A stretch of 64,000 bases of DNA from Kiritimatiellia bacterium (GTDB lineage: Bacteria; Verrucomicrobiota; Kiritimatiellia; JAFGHX01): contig JAFGHX010000047.1 of NCBI GenBank assembly GCA_016929905.1, positions 36,405 through 100,404 on the forward strand, read 5' to 3'. Under the pieces are notes generated by a model that was not told the DNA's origin, did not search any database, and saw only the letters and a program-made list of their open reading frames with translations. Both the position numbers and the translations under genes were made by a program. Shown here piece after piece: positions 8,986 to 18,141 of the stretch. The stretch's first letter is position 1. Every line of letters starts with the position of its first letter.

Positions 8986-10092
8986 ATGACAACCGTATCC
9001 AGAATCGACAACCCCAAATTCCCCGAACTCCACATCGAAACCGGCTACGAGAACAGCAATCCGGCCGACCCCGCACGCATTCAGGTGGCGCCCGACGGCC
9101 GGTTCATGCTGCGCCAGCACCTGGAACCCAACGCGCCGCCCGGCTATTCGTTCCACCTCAACGTCGCGTTCGTCAACGCGGGCAAGACCGCGCTCGGCGT
9201 GCCGCTTCGGATCGAATGGGGCGAGAAGCAGTACGACTGGTGCCGGAACCACATGTACGTGGGCTACGACTCCGGCAACGACTGGCAGATGATCGCGGCC
9301 GACGGCCACGCGGGCATAACAGACATGGAGCTGATCGTGCCGCCTGGCCGGCACCTGCTCTGCGTCACGCCCATCTTCACCCTGGCCGACTATCGGGCAT
9401 TCCTCGCCGAGTTCGGCGCGCACGAGCTGGTCGAAACAGTCGAGGTGGGCGAATCGCACGAAGGCCGGCGCCTCGCATGCTTGAGGCTCGGCAAAACGGG
9501 CGCGCCCAAAGCGGTCATCACGACCCGCGCGCACGGCTACGAAACGGCGTGCGCGTTCTGTATGCGCGGCTGGCTCCGAAAGCTGCTGGCCGGCCCCGAC
9601 GCCTACCGCCGACTTCTCGAGCGGATGGAATTGTTCATCTTCCCCATGATCAACCCGGACGCCGTCGCGGCGGGCAACTGCTGTCTCGCGCCGACCGGCG
9701 TGAACTTCGGCCGGGAACTCGCCCTCTCCTCCGACCGCGACAGAGGCGCCAAGGCGCTGAACGACTTCATCCTGGGGCTCGCGCCCGCCTTCTACATGGA
9801 CATGCACAATCATACCGGCGGGCGGCTGCTCGATTCGTTTCGGTCAAACAGCCAGGACCTCGTCGACGCGTTCAACGCCGTGGCGCCCGATGAGTCCCGG
9901 TTCCAGAAGGTCTGGGACAACTACGCGAAGACGTATGTGCCCGGCTACCTCACGTGGGAATGCACGGAGCGGTTCGGCACGCTGCGCGGCCTGACGGAAT
10001 TCCCGTGGTACATCCGGCTGCCCGCGGATATGGAGGCGTTCGGGGTGCGGTTTTTCGACGCGTTGATGCCCCTGGTGGCGGAAAGAGGCTGA
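8986..10092 (+). CDS. M14 zinc-carboxypeptidase-like protein
   Basis: HxxE in TTRAHGYETACAFC, MINPDAVAAGNCCLAPTGVNFGREL (NPDGxxxGN...DLNR-like), third His in FYMDMHNHTGG, late Glu in LTEFPWY. Confidence 0.65.
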   Translation: MTTVSRIDNPKFPELHIETGYENSNPADPARIQVAPDGRFMLRQHLEPNAPPGYSFHLNVAFVNAGKTALGVPLRIEWGEKQYDWCRNHMYVGYDSGNDWQMIAADGHAGITDMELIVPPGRHLLCVTPIFTLADYRAFLAEFGAHELVETVEVGESHEGRRLACLRLGKTGAPKAVITTRAHGYETACAFCMRGWLRKLLAGPDAYRRLLERMELFIFPMINPDAVAAGNCCLAPTGVNFGRELALSSDRDRGAKALNDFILGLAPAFYMDMHNHTGGRLLDSFRSNSQDLVDAFNAVAPDESRFQKVWDNYAKTYVPGYLTWECTERFGTLRGLTEFPWYIRLPADMEAFGVRFFDALMPLVAERG

Positions 10093-10106
10093 GGAGGGTT
10101 CCGCCC

Positions 10107-10195
10107 GCAATCGCGGCTCGCGAGGACGCTCGCCCTCCAGGTGGCCAATGCAGTGCCGCCCATGGAGGGCGAGCGTCCTCGCGAGCCGCGATTGC
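10107..10195. repeat. REP-like element: 33-bp perfect inverted repeat with 23-bp spacer
   Basis: GCAATCGCGGCTCGCGAGGACGCTCGCCCTCCA (10107-10139) and its exact reverse complement (10163-10195). Confidence 0.97.
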
Positions 10196-10222
10196 ACGCA
10201 GTCCACAACGAAGGAGACAAGC

Positions 10223-12373
10223 ATGACCACCCGACACGTGCTGCCCGGTATGCTGACAGCGGCAACGATGCTTGCCACACTCTCAACCCACGCCGCCGAC
10301 TACGTCCTCTCGCCCAACGGCTCGGACACCGCCGCCGGCACGCGCGCCCAGCCGTGGCAAACGATCGAGAAGATCAACGCCAGCGTCCGCGCCGGCGACA
10401 CCGTCTCCCTCCTGCCGGGCGACTATGCGGGGGCGCTCTCCCCTCAACACGGCGGCGAGCCCGGCAAGCCGATCCTGTTTCGCGCCGACCCGCCGCTCCA
10501 GGCCCGGCTCCGTGGCGGCGATGCGGCGATCGATCTCACGGGCAAAGCGCACCTCGTCTTCGACGGATTGCTCGTGGAGCCGAAATCCGGCCGGTTCTGG
10601 ACGGCGCAGGACTGCAGCGAGATCACGGTGACCAACTGCCAGTTCCGGAACTCGCTCAAAGGCTATAGCGCCATGCTCTTCAAGACGTGCGGCATGATCC
10701 GCCTTCTGAACTGCCGCATCGCACGCCAGCCCGGCCGGCCGGACCGGCCGTCCATCGCCGGCAACATGATCCACACCGATTCGTGTGACGGGTTCGTGAT
10801 CGACGGCTGCACGATCGGAGAAGTCGGGCACAGCCCCGCCTTCCTCATGAAGACGAGCCGCCTCATCGTGCGCCGCACGCTCTTCTACGCCGGCTGGGGC
10901 CGCGCGTTCGAAGTGTTCAGCGCGAACCGCGTCCTGTTCGAGAACAACGTGGTCGTCGGCGCGTTCGACAGCGCCGGCTCCGCCGATTCGCCCGCCAAGG
11001 CCATGCCGAACCCCGGCATCTTCCGCCGCAACCTCATGGCGCGCAGCTACGGCAGACCGATCACCTCCAGCGTCTACGGCAACTTCCAGATCAAGAGCGG
11101 CCGGTTCTACCACAACACCGTCTGCTGCAACCTCGACGAAGGGTGGAGCCTCGGCGGCGGGCAGCCGGACCTGCAGAACGTCGCCGATTGCCAGTGGCTG
11201 AACAACATCTTCCACAACAACGATTATACCGGCAACTTCAGGCAGATCTCGCTCGTCAACATGCCGCCGGACACACGCATCGCGCACAACATCATCGCCG
11301 GCGACGCGCCCGGCCGGAAGGTCATCCACATCTGGAACCAGAACCACTACGACCGCTACACCGTCGAGCAGGCCAACGCGTTGCCCGGCGGCCTGTTCAG
11401 CGCCAATCTCGACCTCGTGCCCCGCTTCGTCAACGCGGCGCAGGACGACTTCCGCCTCGCACCCGGCAGCCCGGGCGTCGACGCCGCCGCGTTCCTCGCC
11501 CGCACGACCCGGGAAGGATCGGGCCGGGACATCCCGGTGAGCGACGCCCTGTGCTTCTATGACGGATTCGAACTCCCCGGCGAGCAGGGCGATCTCGTCT
11601 GGATCGGAACCGACCGGCGGCAGGCCCGCGTGCTCAAAGCCGACCGGTCGAACAACGTGCTCGTGGTCGACCGCCCGCTGCACTGGCGGAAGGACGAGCC
11701 GGTCTCGCTCCCCTACTCCGGCCGCGCGCCGGATATCGGCGCCATGGAGGCCGGCGCCGAGCACGAGGCGTGGTACCACCCCTTGCATATCCCGAACGGC
11801 AGCTACTGGACGCCGCCCGCCGACCCGCGCGTGCCGCTGCTCGTGAGCGACTGGGAGCCCGACACCCGGGAAACGTGGGGCATCCTCTGGAACATGACAC
11901 GCCGGCTCAACAGCGCACATGAGCGCGTCGCCGATACCGCCGCCGGCGGCAAGTACTCGCTGCGCACCTACGCCACCGGCAGCCGGTCCATCCTCGCCGT
12001 CGATACCACCGTCCGCTTCTGGGAGCTTGACCGGTACCCGTTCGTCCACTTCGCCTACAGAATCCCCAACGGCGTCGCCGTCGGGCTCTGGGTGCGCGCC
12101 TTCCGGCAGGAGGACGGCTCGCGCGAACCGCTCGTCTGCCTGGCCGGCTCCGCCGCGCTGCCCGAACGCGAAGGCGACGCCGCGCGGAAATACACATTGA
12201 CCGACGACGGCCAATGGCACAGGATCACCGTCGATGCGCGTGCGGTGCGTGCGATCTGCCCAACGGCCCGCCACCTCCGCGCCGTCCTGTTCCGCAACAG
12301 CAGCGGCAAATCGGGCATCGGCGACAAGGGGGACCAGTTCTGGCTGGACGACTTTTCGATTGAGGCGAGGTGA
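10223..12373 (+). CDS. Secreted right-handed beta-helix protein (DUF1565/pectate-lyase-like N-terminus)
   Basis: Signal peptide MTTRHVLPGMLTAATMLATLSTHAA then DYVLSPNGSDTAAGTRAQPWQTIEKINASVRAGDTVSLLPGDYAGALSP; N-rich parallel rungs; AAGGAG upstream. Confidence 0.8.
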   Translation: MTTRHVLPGMLTAATMLATLSTHAADYVLSPNGSDTAAGTRAQPWQTIEKINASVRAGDTVSLLPGDYAGALSPQHGGEPGKPILFRADPPLQARLRGGDAAIDLTGKAHLVFDGLLVEPKSGRFWTAQDCSEITVTNCQFRNSLKGYSAMLFKTCGMIRLLNCRIARQPGRPDRPSIAGNMIHTDSCDGFVIDGCTIGEVGHSPAFLMKTSRLIVRRTLFYAGWGRAFEVFSANRVLFENNVVVGAFDSAGSADSPAKAMPNPGIFRRNLMARSYGRPITSSVYGNFQIKSGRFYHNTVCCNLDEGWSLGGGQPDLQNVADCQWLNNIFHNNDYTGNFRQISLVNMPPDTRIAHNIIAGDAPGRKVIHIWNQNHYDRYTVEQANALPGGLFSANLDLVPRFVNAAQDDFRLAPGSPGVDAAAFLARTTREGSGRDIPVSDALCFYDGFELPGEQGDLVWIGTDRRQARVLKADRSNNVLVVDRPLHWRKDEPVSLPYSGRAPDIGAMEAGAEHEAWYHPLHIPNGSYWTPPADPRVPLLVSDWEPDTRETWGILWNMTRRLNSAHERVADTAAGGKYSLRTYATGSRSILAVDTTVRFWELDRYPFVHFAYRIPNGVAVGLWVRAFRQEDGSREPLVCLAGSAALPEREGDAARKYTLTDDGQWHRITVDARAVRAICPTARHLRAVLFRNSSGKSGIGDKGDQFWLDDFSIEAR

Positions 12374-12396
12374 GCACCGGACAGCGCCGCCCGTGG

Positions 12397-12537
12397 ATCG
12401 CGGCTCGCGAGGACGTTCGCCCTCCAGTTGTGGCCGCGGACACCGCGCCCCACGCCTGGCGGACGAGCGTCCTCACGCGACGGTACAGGCAGAGACGCCG
12501 CGTGCATGCATGGAGGGCGAGCGTCTCGCGAGCCGTC
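12397..12537. repeat. Degenerate copy of the same REP-like family
   Basis: ATCGCGGCTCGCGAGGACGTTCGCCCTCCA at 12397 and TGGAGGGCGAGCGTCTCGCGAGCCG at 12511, with an extra GACGAGCGTCCTC between. Confidence 0.85.
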
Positions 12538-12567
12538 GTCACGACGCCGGATCACTCGTACGGAAAG

Positions 12568-12604
12568 GACCATCAACCATCAACCATTGACCATCAACCA
12601 TCGG
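12568..12604. repeat. (ATTGACCATCAACC)-type short tandem repeat
   Basis: GACCATCAACCATCAACCATTGACCATCAACCATCGG upstream of the nitrilase-family gene. Confidence 0.85.
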
Positions 12605-12620
12605 TAAAGGGGGCAAAGCC

Positions 12621-13541
12621 ATGTCACGCAAGGTGAAGATCACCGCCATCCAGATCCCGGACGAAATCCGGGGCGCGAACGCGCAGGAGAAGTACGCGTG
12701 CAACCTGAAGAACATCGAGGACTACCTTACGATGGCCGGTGAGGCCGGCTGCGACCTGACCGGGATCGGCGAGTGCTCCAACACGCGCGGGCTCACGCCG
12801 GCCGAGAAGAAGGAGGTGCTCGGTCCCATCGAGGGCGGGCGCGAGGTGGAGATCGGCGCGCGGCTTGCGAAGAGGTACCGCATGAACATCGTGCTCGGGA
12901 TAGCCGGGTACGAAGGCGACAAGAAGCGGAACGTCGGCGTCGTCATCGACCGCAAGGGCGGGATCGCGGGGATCTACCGCAAGGTGCAGCTCACCCGCCG
13001 TGAGGTGCAGGCCGGCGTCGTGCCGGGCGACGACTACGCGGTCTTCGACCTGGACTTCGGCCGGATCGGCGTCGTGATCTGCCACGATATGAGCTTCGCG
13101 GAATCCACACGCATCCTCGGCGTGCGCCGCGCGGAGATTATCATGTGGCCGTCCAATTGGTCCGGCTGGGGCCGCGACCTGTCCAACTGCATGATCCGCT
13201 GCCGCGCGATCGACAGCGGCGCGTTCCTCGTCTTCCTCAGCCACGCCTCAAACCCGGTCACCTGCCATCAGGCGTGGAAGCGCGGCGTTGCCGGCTGCAC
13301 CTGCGTCGTCAGCCCGATGGGCGAGATCGTCGCGCAGAGCCCGCAGCGCGCGCCCGGCATCGTCAGCATCGAGGTCGATCTCGACATCAAACGCATCGCG
13401 CCCGGCTTCACCTGCGACGGAACCGACGTGTTCATGGATGAGATGCTCTGCGAACGCCGGCCCGAAATCTACGCCCCGCTCTGCGACCCGGCACTCGTAC
13501 CCCCGCCGCCGCGCGAGCATCCGCAGCGGACCGATGCGTGA
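12621..13541 (+). CDS. Carbon-nitrogen hydrolase (nitrilase superfamily)
   Basis: E...K...C triad context: YRKVQLTRREVQAGVVPGDDYAVFDLDFGRIGVVICHDMSFAESTRILGVRRAEIIMWPSNW. Confidence 0.88.
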   Translation: MSRKVKITAIQIPDEIRGANAQEKYACNLKNIEDYLTMAGEAGCDLTGIGECSNTRGLTPAEKKEVLGPIEGGREVEIGARLAKRYRMNIVLGIAGYEGDKKRNVGVVIDRKGGIAGIYRKVQLTRREVQAGVVPGDDYAVFDLDFGRIGVVICHDMSFAESTRILGVRRAEIIMWPSNWSGWGRDLSNCMIRCRAIDSGAFLVFLSHASNPVTCHQAWKRGVAGCTCVVSPMGEIVAQSPQRAPGIVSIEVDLDIKRIAPGFTCDGTDVFMDEMLCERRPEIYAPLCDPALVPPPPREHPQRTDA

Positions 13542-13555
13542 TCCACGCGCAGCCA

Positions 13556-13587
13556 GTCCGTGCGGGTCCGTGTCCGTCCGTGTTCGG
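13556..13587. repeat. Short (TCCGTGT)-type imperfect tandem repeat
   Basis: GTCCGTGCGGGTCCGTGTCCGTCCGTGTTCGG. Confidence 0.75.
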
Positions 13588-13622
13588 CCGCCCGAAGCCG
13601 TCGAGGGGAAGCCACCCGGCTG

Positions 13623-13649
13623 CACCCGTCTGGAATCGGGTGTTTTTTT
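13623..13649 (+). terminator. Rho-independent terminator downstream of the nitrilase-family gene
   Basis: CACCCG-TCTGGAAT-CGGGTG followed by TTTTTTT. Confidence 0.7.
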
Positions 13650-13722
13650 GTTCCACTCCGCGCCGCACACGGCATAATAGAGACGCGGGGCACGGTCCGG
13701 CGGCAACGGCGGAGAGCAGACG

Positions 13723-14535
13723 ATGGACACGCACAGTGTGCTGATCGCGTTCGGGCTGACGTTGTTCGCCGGGCTGTCGACAGGGATCGGCAGCGCGCTC
13801 GCCTTCTTTGCCAGGCGCACGAACACGAAGTTCCTCTCCGTGGCGCTCGGCTTCTCCGCCGGCGTCATGCTCTATGTCTCGTTCGTCGAAATCCTGTACA
13901 AGGCCAAGGATGCGCTCGTCGCCGAACTGGGCGAGACGCCGGGCTGGTGGGCGACCGTCGGCGCGTTCTTCGGCGGGATCGTCCTGATCGGGGTCATCGA
14001 CCAACTCGTCCCCTCGTTCGAGAATCCGCACGAAGCGCGGGATGTCGCCGAGATGCGCGCGGGGCCCCAAGCCGACCCGAACGCCAGACTCCTGCGCATG
14101 GGACTGTTCACCGCGCTGGCGATCGCGATCCACAACTTCCCCGAAGGCCTCGCCACGTTCACCGCCGCCCTGAAGGACACGCATCTCGGCCTCTCCATCG
14201 CCGTCGCCATCGCCATCCACAATATCCCGGAAGGGATCGCCGTCTCCGTGCCGGTCTTCTACGCCACCGGCAATCGCAAGAAGGCGTTCGCCTATTCCTT
14301 TCTCTCGGGCGTCGCCGAGCCCGTGGGCGCCGGAATCGGCTACCTCATCCTGCTGCGCTTCTTCAGCGACGCGGTGTTCGGCGTGCTGTTCGCGCTGGTG
14401 GCCGGGATCATGGTGTTCATCTCGCTCGACGAACTGCTGCCCGCGGCCGAGAAGTACGGCGAACACCACCTGTCGATCTACGGGCTGGTCTCCGGGATGG
14501 TCGTCATGGCCGTGAGCCTCCTGCTGTTCAAATGA
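13723..14535 (+). CDS. zupT: ZIP-family divalent metal transporter (ZupT-like)
   Basis: [56 protein letters not shown] and [42 protein letters not shown] signature. Confidence 0.93.
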   Translation: MDTHSVLIAFGLTLFAGLSTGIGSALAFFARRTNTKFLSVALGFSAGVMLYVSFVEILYKAKDALVAELGETPGWWATVGAFFGGIVLIGVIDQLVPSFENPHEARDVAEMRAGPQADPNARLLRMGLFTALAIAIHNFPEGLATFTAALKDTHLGLSIAVAIAIHNIPEGIAVSVPVFYATGNRKKAFAYSFLSGVAEPVGAGIGYLILLRFFSDAVFGVLFALVAGIMVFISLDELLPAAEKYGEHHLSIYGLVSGMVVMAVSLLLFK

Positions 14536-14578
14536 TGCGCGGGCCGAAAGTCGAAGCGAGCAGAAAAAGGAGTATGAC

Positions 14579-17500
14579 ATGCGCCACTCGCCGTACCGCC
14601 CCGAACCCAAGCCGCGTTGGCCCGTGACGGCCGGCGCCCTGCTGATCGCCGCCGCCGTGTGCGGCCCGCGCCATGCCGCGGGCCGAAGCGGCATCCCCGT
14701 ACAGCCGGGCATCGAGAACCCGCTCGTCGTGACCCTGGTGCCCGTGCGCGAATGCCGGATCGTGCGCGCGCACGCGGGCACGCCGATCGACGGAACCGTG
14801 CGCAGCCTGGACTACCGCGGCCGCGTCGCGGAATATCCGCGCCGGGCCGGCGACGGCATCAACTACGCCTACAACGACAACGACGGATTGCACCTCACGC
14901 TTTCGGACCGCGTCGGGTTCGACGCCGTCGTCCTGCACGGCGCCGCCAGAACGGACATGGTGGCCGACGCCGCCCACATCGCCAAGCCGGACTCCGGCGA
15001 GTTGCTCTGGCGGTTCAAGGGCCAGGCCGGCGCCCAGACGGCCGTGTTCGCGAAACGGGTCCGCGCGCGCCGGATCAGTTTCTTCAATACCGGTGAAGGG
15101 CACATCTCGGATCTCGGCTTCCTTCGCGTCGAGAAGGGCGGGCTCGCCACAGGCACGCCCATGCCGTGGACGCCCGCCCAACGGGAAGTCGACCTGCAGC
15201 CGCCGCAATCGAAATTCGCGCCGGAAAACATCCGCGCCGCGCTCGATGCACGCTACAAGGAGGGCCATCGCCGGGTCCTGACCCTCATGGCCGGGCGCAA
15301 TGCCGCGGCGTCGATCCCGTTCGAGAAGGACCGCGCCCTCCATTTCATGACGCCCGCCGTCAAGGAGGAACAGGGGCTGGCCGCCATCTCGCTGGAAGGG
15401 CAGGTCGACAGCCTGCTGCGCGACATCCCGCTCACCATCACGGTTCAAGACCCGCTCGACCCGCGGCTCTACCTGCTGTCGGCCGAGTTCGTCTTGAGAC
15501 AGGCCGGGCCGTTCCGGATCGGGCTCGACATGCCCGACCAGATCCTGCTCAAGGACTCCCGGCTCTGGGTGACCCTCCGGTTCGGCGAGGATGTCGTTCT
15601 GACCGGGCGCTCGCGCGCCGCACCCACCTTCTGGCTGCATGCCATTCCCGTGGTCAAGGCTCTGCCCGAAGCGCTTGCCCGGCGCAAGATGCTGCTGCGC
15701 ACCTTCTTCAGCCCGCTGTCCGAACCGCGGCCCTGGAGCCGCTACAAGCGGCAGTCGCGCGAGGCGTTCTTCGCCGGCAGCGAATACGCCGGGCGCTGCC
15801 CCGAACTGTTCATGACCATCGATCAGTGTCACCAGCTCGCGCCCGAGGACAGCACGGTGCGCCAGTACCGCGAATGGGTCTATGCCGGCCACCTGCCGGA
15901 GGTATCGAAAGTCGACCCGCCGCCCGAACCGCCCGCGGGCGTGCCCGCCTGGGCCTGGTACCCGCGCCTGGCCTGGCTGGAGACACGCCGTATCGCCGAG
16001 TGGTGGGTCGAGGAGCGAATGGTCCCCACCGGCGAATTCGGCGGCGTGGTCGGCGACGATACGGACCTGTACCAGCAGTTCGCCGATCTGCCCTTCTTCG
16101 AACGGGACGGCGTGGGCGGCGCCCTGCTCGACGGCGCCGCGCGCATGGCCGAACTGGCCGATAAGCAGAACCTCGAGGGCGGGCTGAACAAGAAGGCGAC
16201 CGACGCGCTGCACGCCTATGAAGAAGGGATCAACCATCTGGCCCTGATGGCACGCTGGTTCTACGGCGACCCCGTCTACCTCGAACGCTGCATGGTCAAC
16301 GCTCGGAACATGGCCAAGCTGACCATCGTCACCGACGACGGCCGCCGCCATTTCCCCGACGAACTCAAGATGGGCGCTGAAGACATCCTCAAACCGCGCG
16401 AACCCGCCCGCGACGGCGGCTCGGCCCCGCTGATGTGGCACGCCGCCTTGCAGTACGCGGACTATAACCGCAGCCCGGCCGCACTCAAGACCGTGCAGGA
16501 ATGGGCCGATGCCTGGCTCAACTATCTGAAACCCGCCCAGTGGGCCAGCCGAGTCGATGTCCGCACCGGCGAGGTGAAGGCCTTCGACACAGACAGCCCC
16601 ATGAAAGAAAGCCGCGGCATGGACACGGCGTTCACATGGCTCTACGCGCTCACCGGCGACCGGCGCTACATCGCCCCCTTCCGCCACTACTTCAAGCAGA
16701 ACAAGACCAATTGGCCCGCACGCCAATTCCTGCCCGATATCTTCGCGACCGGCGGCATCGACGACTTCGAGCCCGACCCGCTGAAGAAGCTCGCCGCGCA
16801 AGAGCCCGTTACCGCGCTGTGGGTGAACAAGGACGTGGAACAACTGATCCAACGCATCGTCGGCAAGACGCGAAACCGAAGCGCGGCGGTCGATACCCTC
16901 TACGACGCCGCACGCTGGCCCGATATGTATACCCGCGCCGGCCAGTACACCGACCGCGTGCTGATGGGTACCCTCATCACCTACCCGTCCTACGCCTTCC
17001 TCGGCGGGTCCTGCAAGCGCAATAAGTTCAACCCCACCCATGCCGTGAGCTGGGACGGGCTCGGCACCGAGTACGGCGCGCTCGTCACCGAGAACAGACC
17101 CGACAGCCTGCGCCTCGCCGTCTACAGCTTCCATAAACGCGAGCGCACCGGCGCCCTGCGGATCTGGGCGCTCGAACACGGGCTCTACAAACTCACGGTC
17201 GGCCCCGATGCGGATCAGGACGGAAACCCCGACCGGGTGGCCAGAAGCGAACTGGTGGAGGTGACCCGCGCGGACACGCTCCCCATCACGATCCCGCCCG
17301 GTGTCGTGACCCTGATCCGGCTGGAGCAGACCGAGAAGCGCGACCCCATCCACACCCGCCCAGACCTCGCCATCGCCGCCCGTGAAACACGCATCGAACC
17401 CATCGTCGACTCCAAAGAGACGCTGCTGTGCGGCCTGCTGCACAATATCGGGTCGGCCGACGTCAACAACGCCGTCGTCGCCGTGCTCGACGGGAAAGGG

Positions 17501-17716
17501 CAGACGATCGCGGAGGAATCGCTCGGCCAGATCCCGGCCCCGCGGGACCTGTTCCCCAGGCACCTCCCCTTCAAGCTGCGCCTGCCGCGCGCGCCGCGCC
17601 GCGACTGGCGGCTCGTGGTCGACCCGGGCAAGGCCGTCGCCGAAATCTACGAAGGCAACAACGACGTGGACCTGGACCGGTTGCCCGCGCGCGATTATTC
17701 GAAGGGATGGGAGTAG
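14579..17716 (+). CDS. Large secreted protein of family B (B1), predicted carbohydrate-active, with C-terminal CARDB-like domain
   Basis: Extensive co-linear homology with 24348..28133 (e.g. PPPEPPAGVPAWAWYPRLAWLE; LHAYEEGINHLALMARW; RIWALEHG). C-terminal CARDB-like PDLAIAARETRIEP...LLHNIGSADVNNAVVAVLDGKGQ. Confidence 0.65.
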   Translation: MRHSPYRPEPKPRWPVTAGALLIAAAVCGPRHAAGRSGIPVQPGIENPLVVTLVPVRECRIVRAHAGTPIDGTVRSLDYRGRVAEYPRRAGDGINYAYNDNDGLHLTLSDRVGFDAVVLHGAARTDMVADAAHIAKPDSGELLWRFKGQAGAQTAVFAKRVRARRISFFNTGEGHISDLGFLRVEKGGLATGTPMPWTPAQREVDLQPPQSKFAPENIRAALDARYKEGHRRVLTLMAGRNAAASIPFEKDRALHFMTPAVKEEQGLAAISLEGQVDSLLRDIPLTITVQDPLDPRLYLLSAEFVLRQAGPFRIGLDMPDQILLKDSRLWVTLRFGEDVVLTGRSRAAPTFWLHAIPVVKALPEALARRKMLLRTFFSPLSEPRPWSRYKRQSREAFFAGSEYAGRCPELFMTIDQCHQLAPEDSTVRQYREWVYAGHLPEVSKVDPPPEPPAGVPAWAWYPRLAWLETRRIAEWWVEERMVPTGEFGGVVGDDTDLYQQFADLPFFERDGVGGALLDGAARMAELADKQNLEGGLNKKATDALHAYEEGINHLALMARWFYGDPVYLERCMVNARNMAKLTIVTDDGRRHFPDELKMGAEDILKPREPARDGGSAPLMWHAALQYADYNRSPAALKTVQEWADAWLNYLKPAQWASRVDVRTGEVKAFDTDSPMKESRGMDTAFTWLYALTGDRRYIAPFRHYFKQNKTNWPARQFLPDIFATGGIDDFEPDPLKKLAAQEPVTALWVNKDVEQLIQRIVGKTRNRSAAVDTLYDAARWPDMYTRAGQYTDRVLMGTLITYPSYAFLGGSCKRNKFNPTHAVSWDGLGTEYGALVTENRPDSLRLAVYSFHKRERTGALRIWALEHGLYKLTVGPDADQDGNPDRVARSELVEVTRADTLPITIPPGVVTLIRLEQTEKRDPIHTRPDLAIAARETRIEPIVDSKETLLCGLLHNIGSADVNNAVVAVLDGKGQTIAEESLGQIPAPRDLFPRHLPFKLRLPRAPRRDWRLVVDPGKAVAEIYEGNNDVDLDRLPARDYSKGWE

Positions 17717-17723
17717 ACCATGC

Positions 17724-17760
17724 GGAATGAAAAATGAAGAATGAAAAATGAAGAATGAAA
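17724..17760. repeat. (GAATGAAAAATGAA) tandem repeat
   Basis: GGAATGAAAAATGAAGAATGAAAAATGAAGAATGAAA after the family B1 stop. Confidence 0.9.
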
Positions 17761-18004
17761 GAACGGCGCGGCTGGAGGCGGCCGAGTATTTTGACGGGGC
17801 CTACTCGGCTTCGAAGCTCCGGGAACCGGGCGCTCCCGAGTGGACGCCGCCCAGCGGTGCCAAGCCTGGACACAGAACCTCTACCCCGCCCCTTTCGCAA
17901 CCCTTTCGCGCCTTTTCGCGGGCAGTCTCTCCTCGGCTCCACCGAGGACCTCGACAGTCCCACAGGCTCGCCTGTTCCGACCCGCCGCAAATCCCGCCCC
18001 ACGC

Positions 18005-18034
18005 TTGACAACCGCCCCCAAAAACAACTACACT
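18005..18034 (+). promoter_or_regulatory. Sigma70-like promoter upstream of A3
   Basis: TTGACA (18005-18010), N18, TACACT (18029-18034). Confidence 0.45.
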
Positions 18035-18141
18035 AAACCCAACTGTTCGGTTGCCTTCAGGACGTCCTGCGTCGTTAAGTGGATCCTCATCGTACGCCGC
18101 GCAAGCGCTTCGTTGTCCGTTCCTCAACAGGAGGGTACCCT

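Noticed and set aside
10283-12274. 663-aa minus-strand ORF
   Set aside because: Antisense shadow of the beta-helix gene 10223..12373.
14528-17563. 1011-aa minus-strand ORF
   Set aside because: Antisense shadow of B1.
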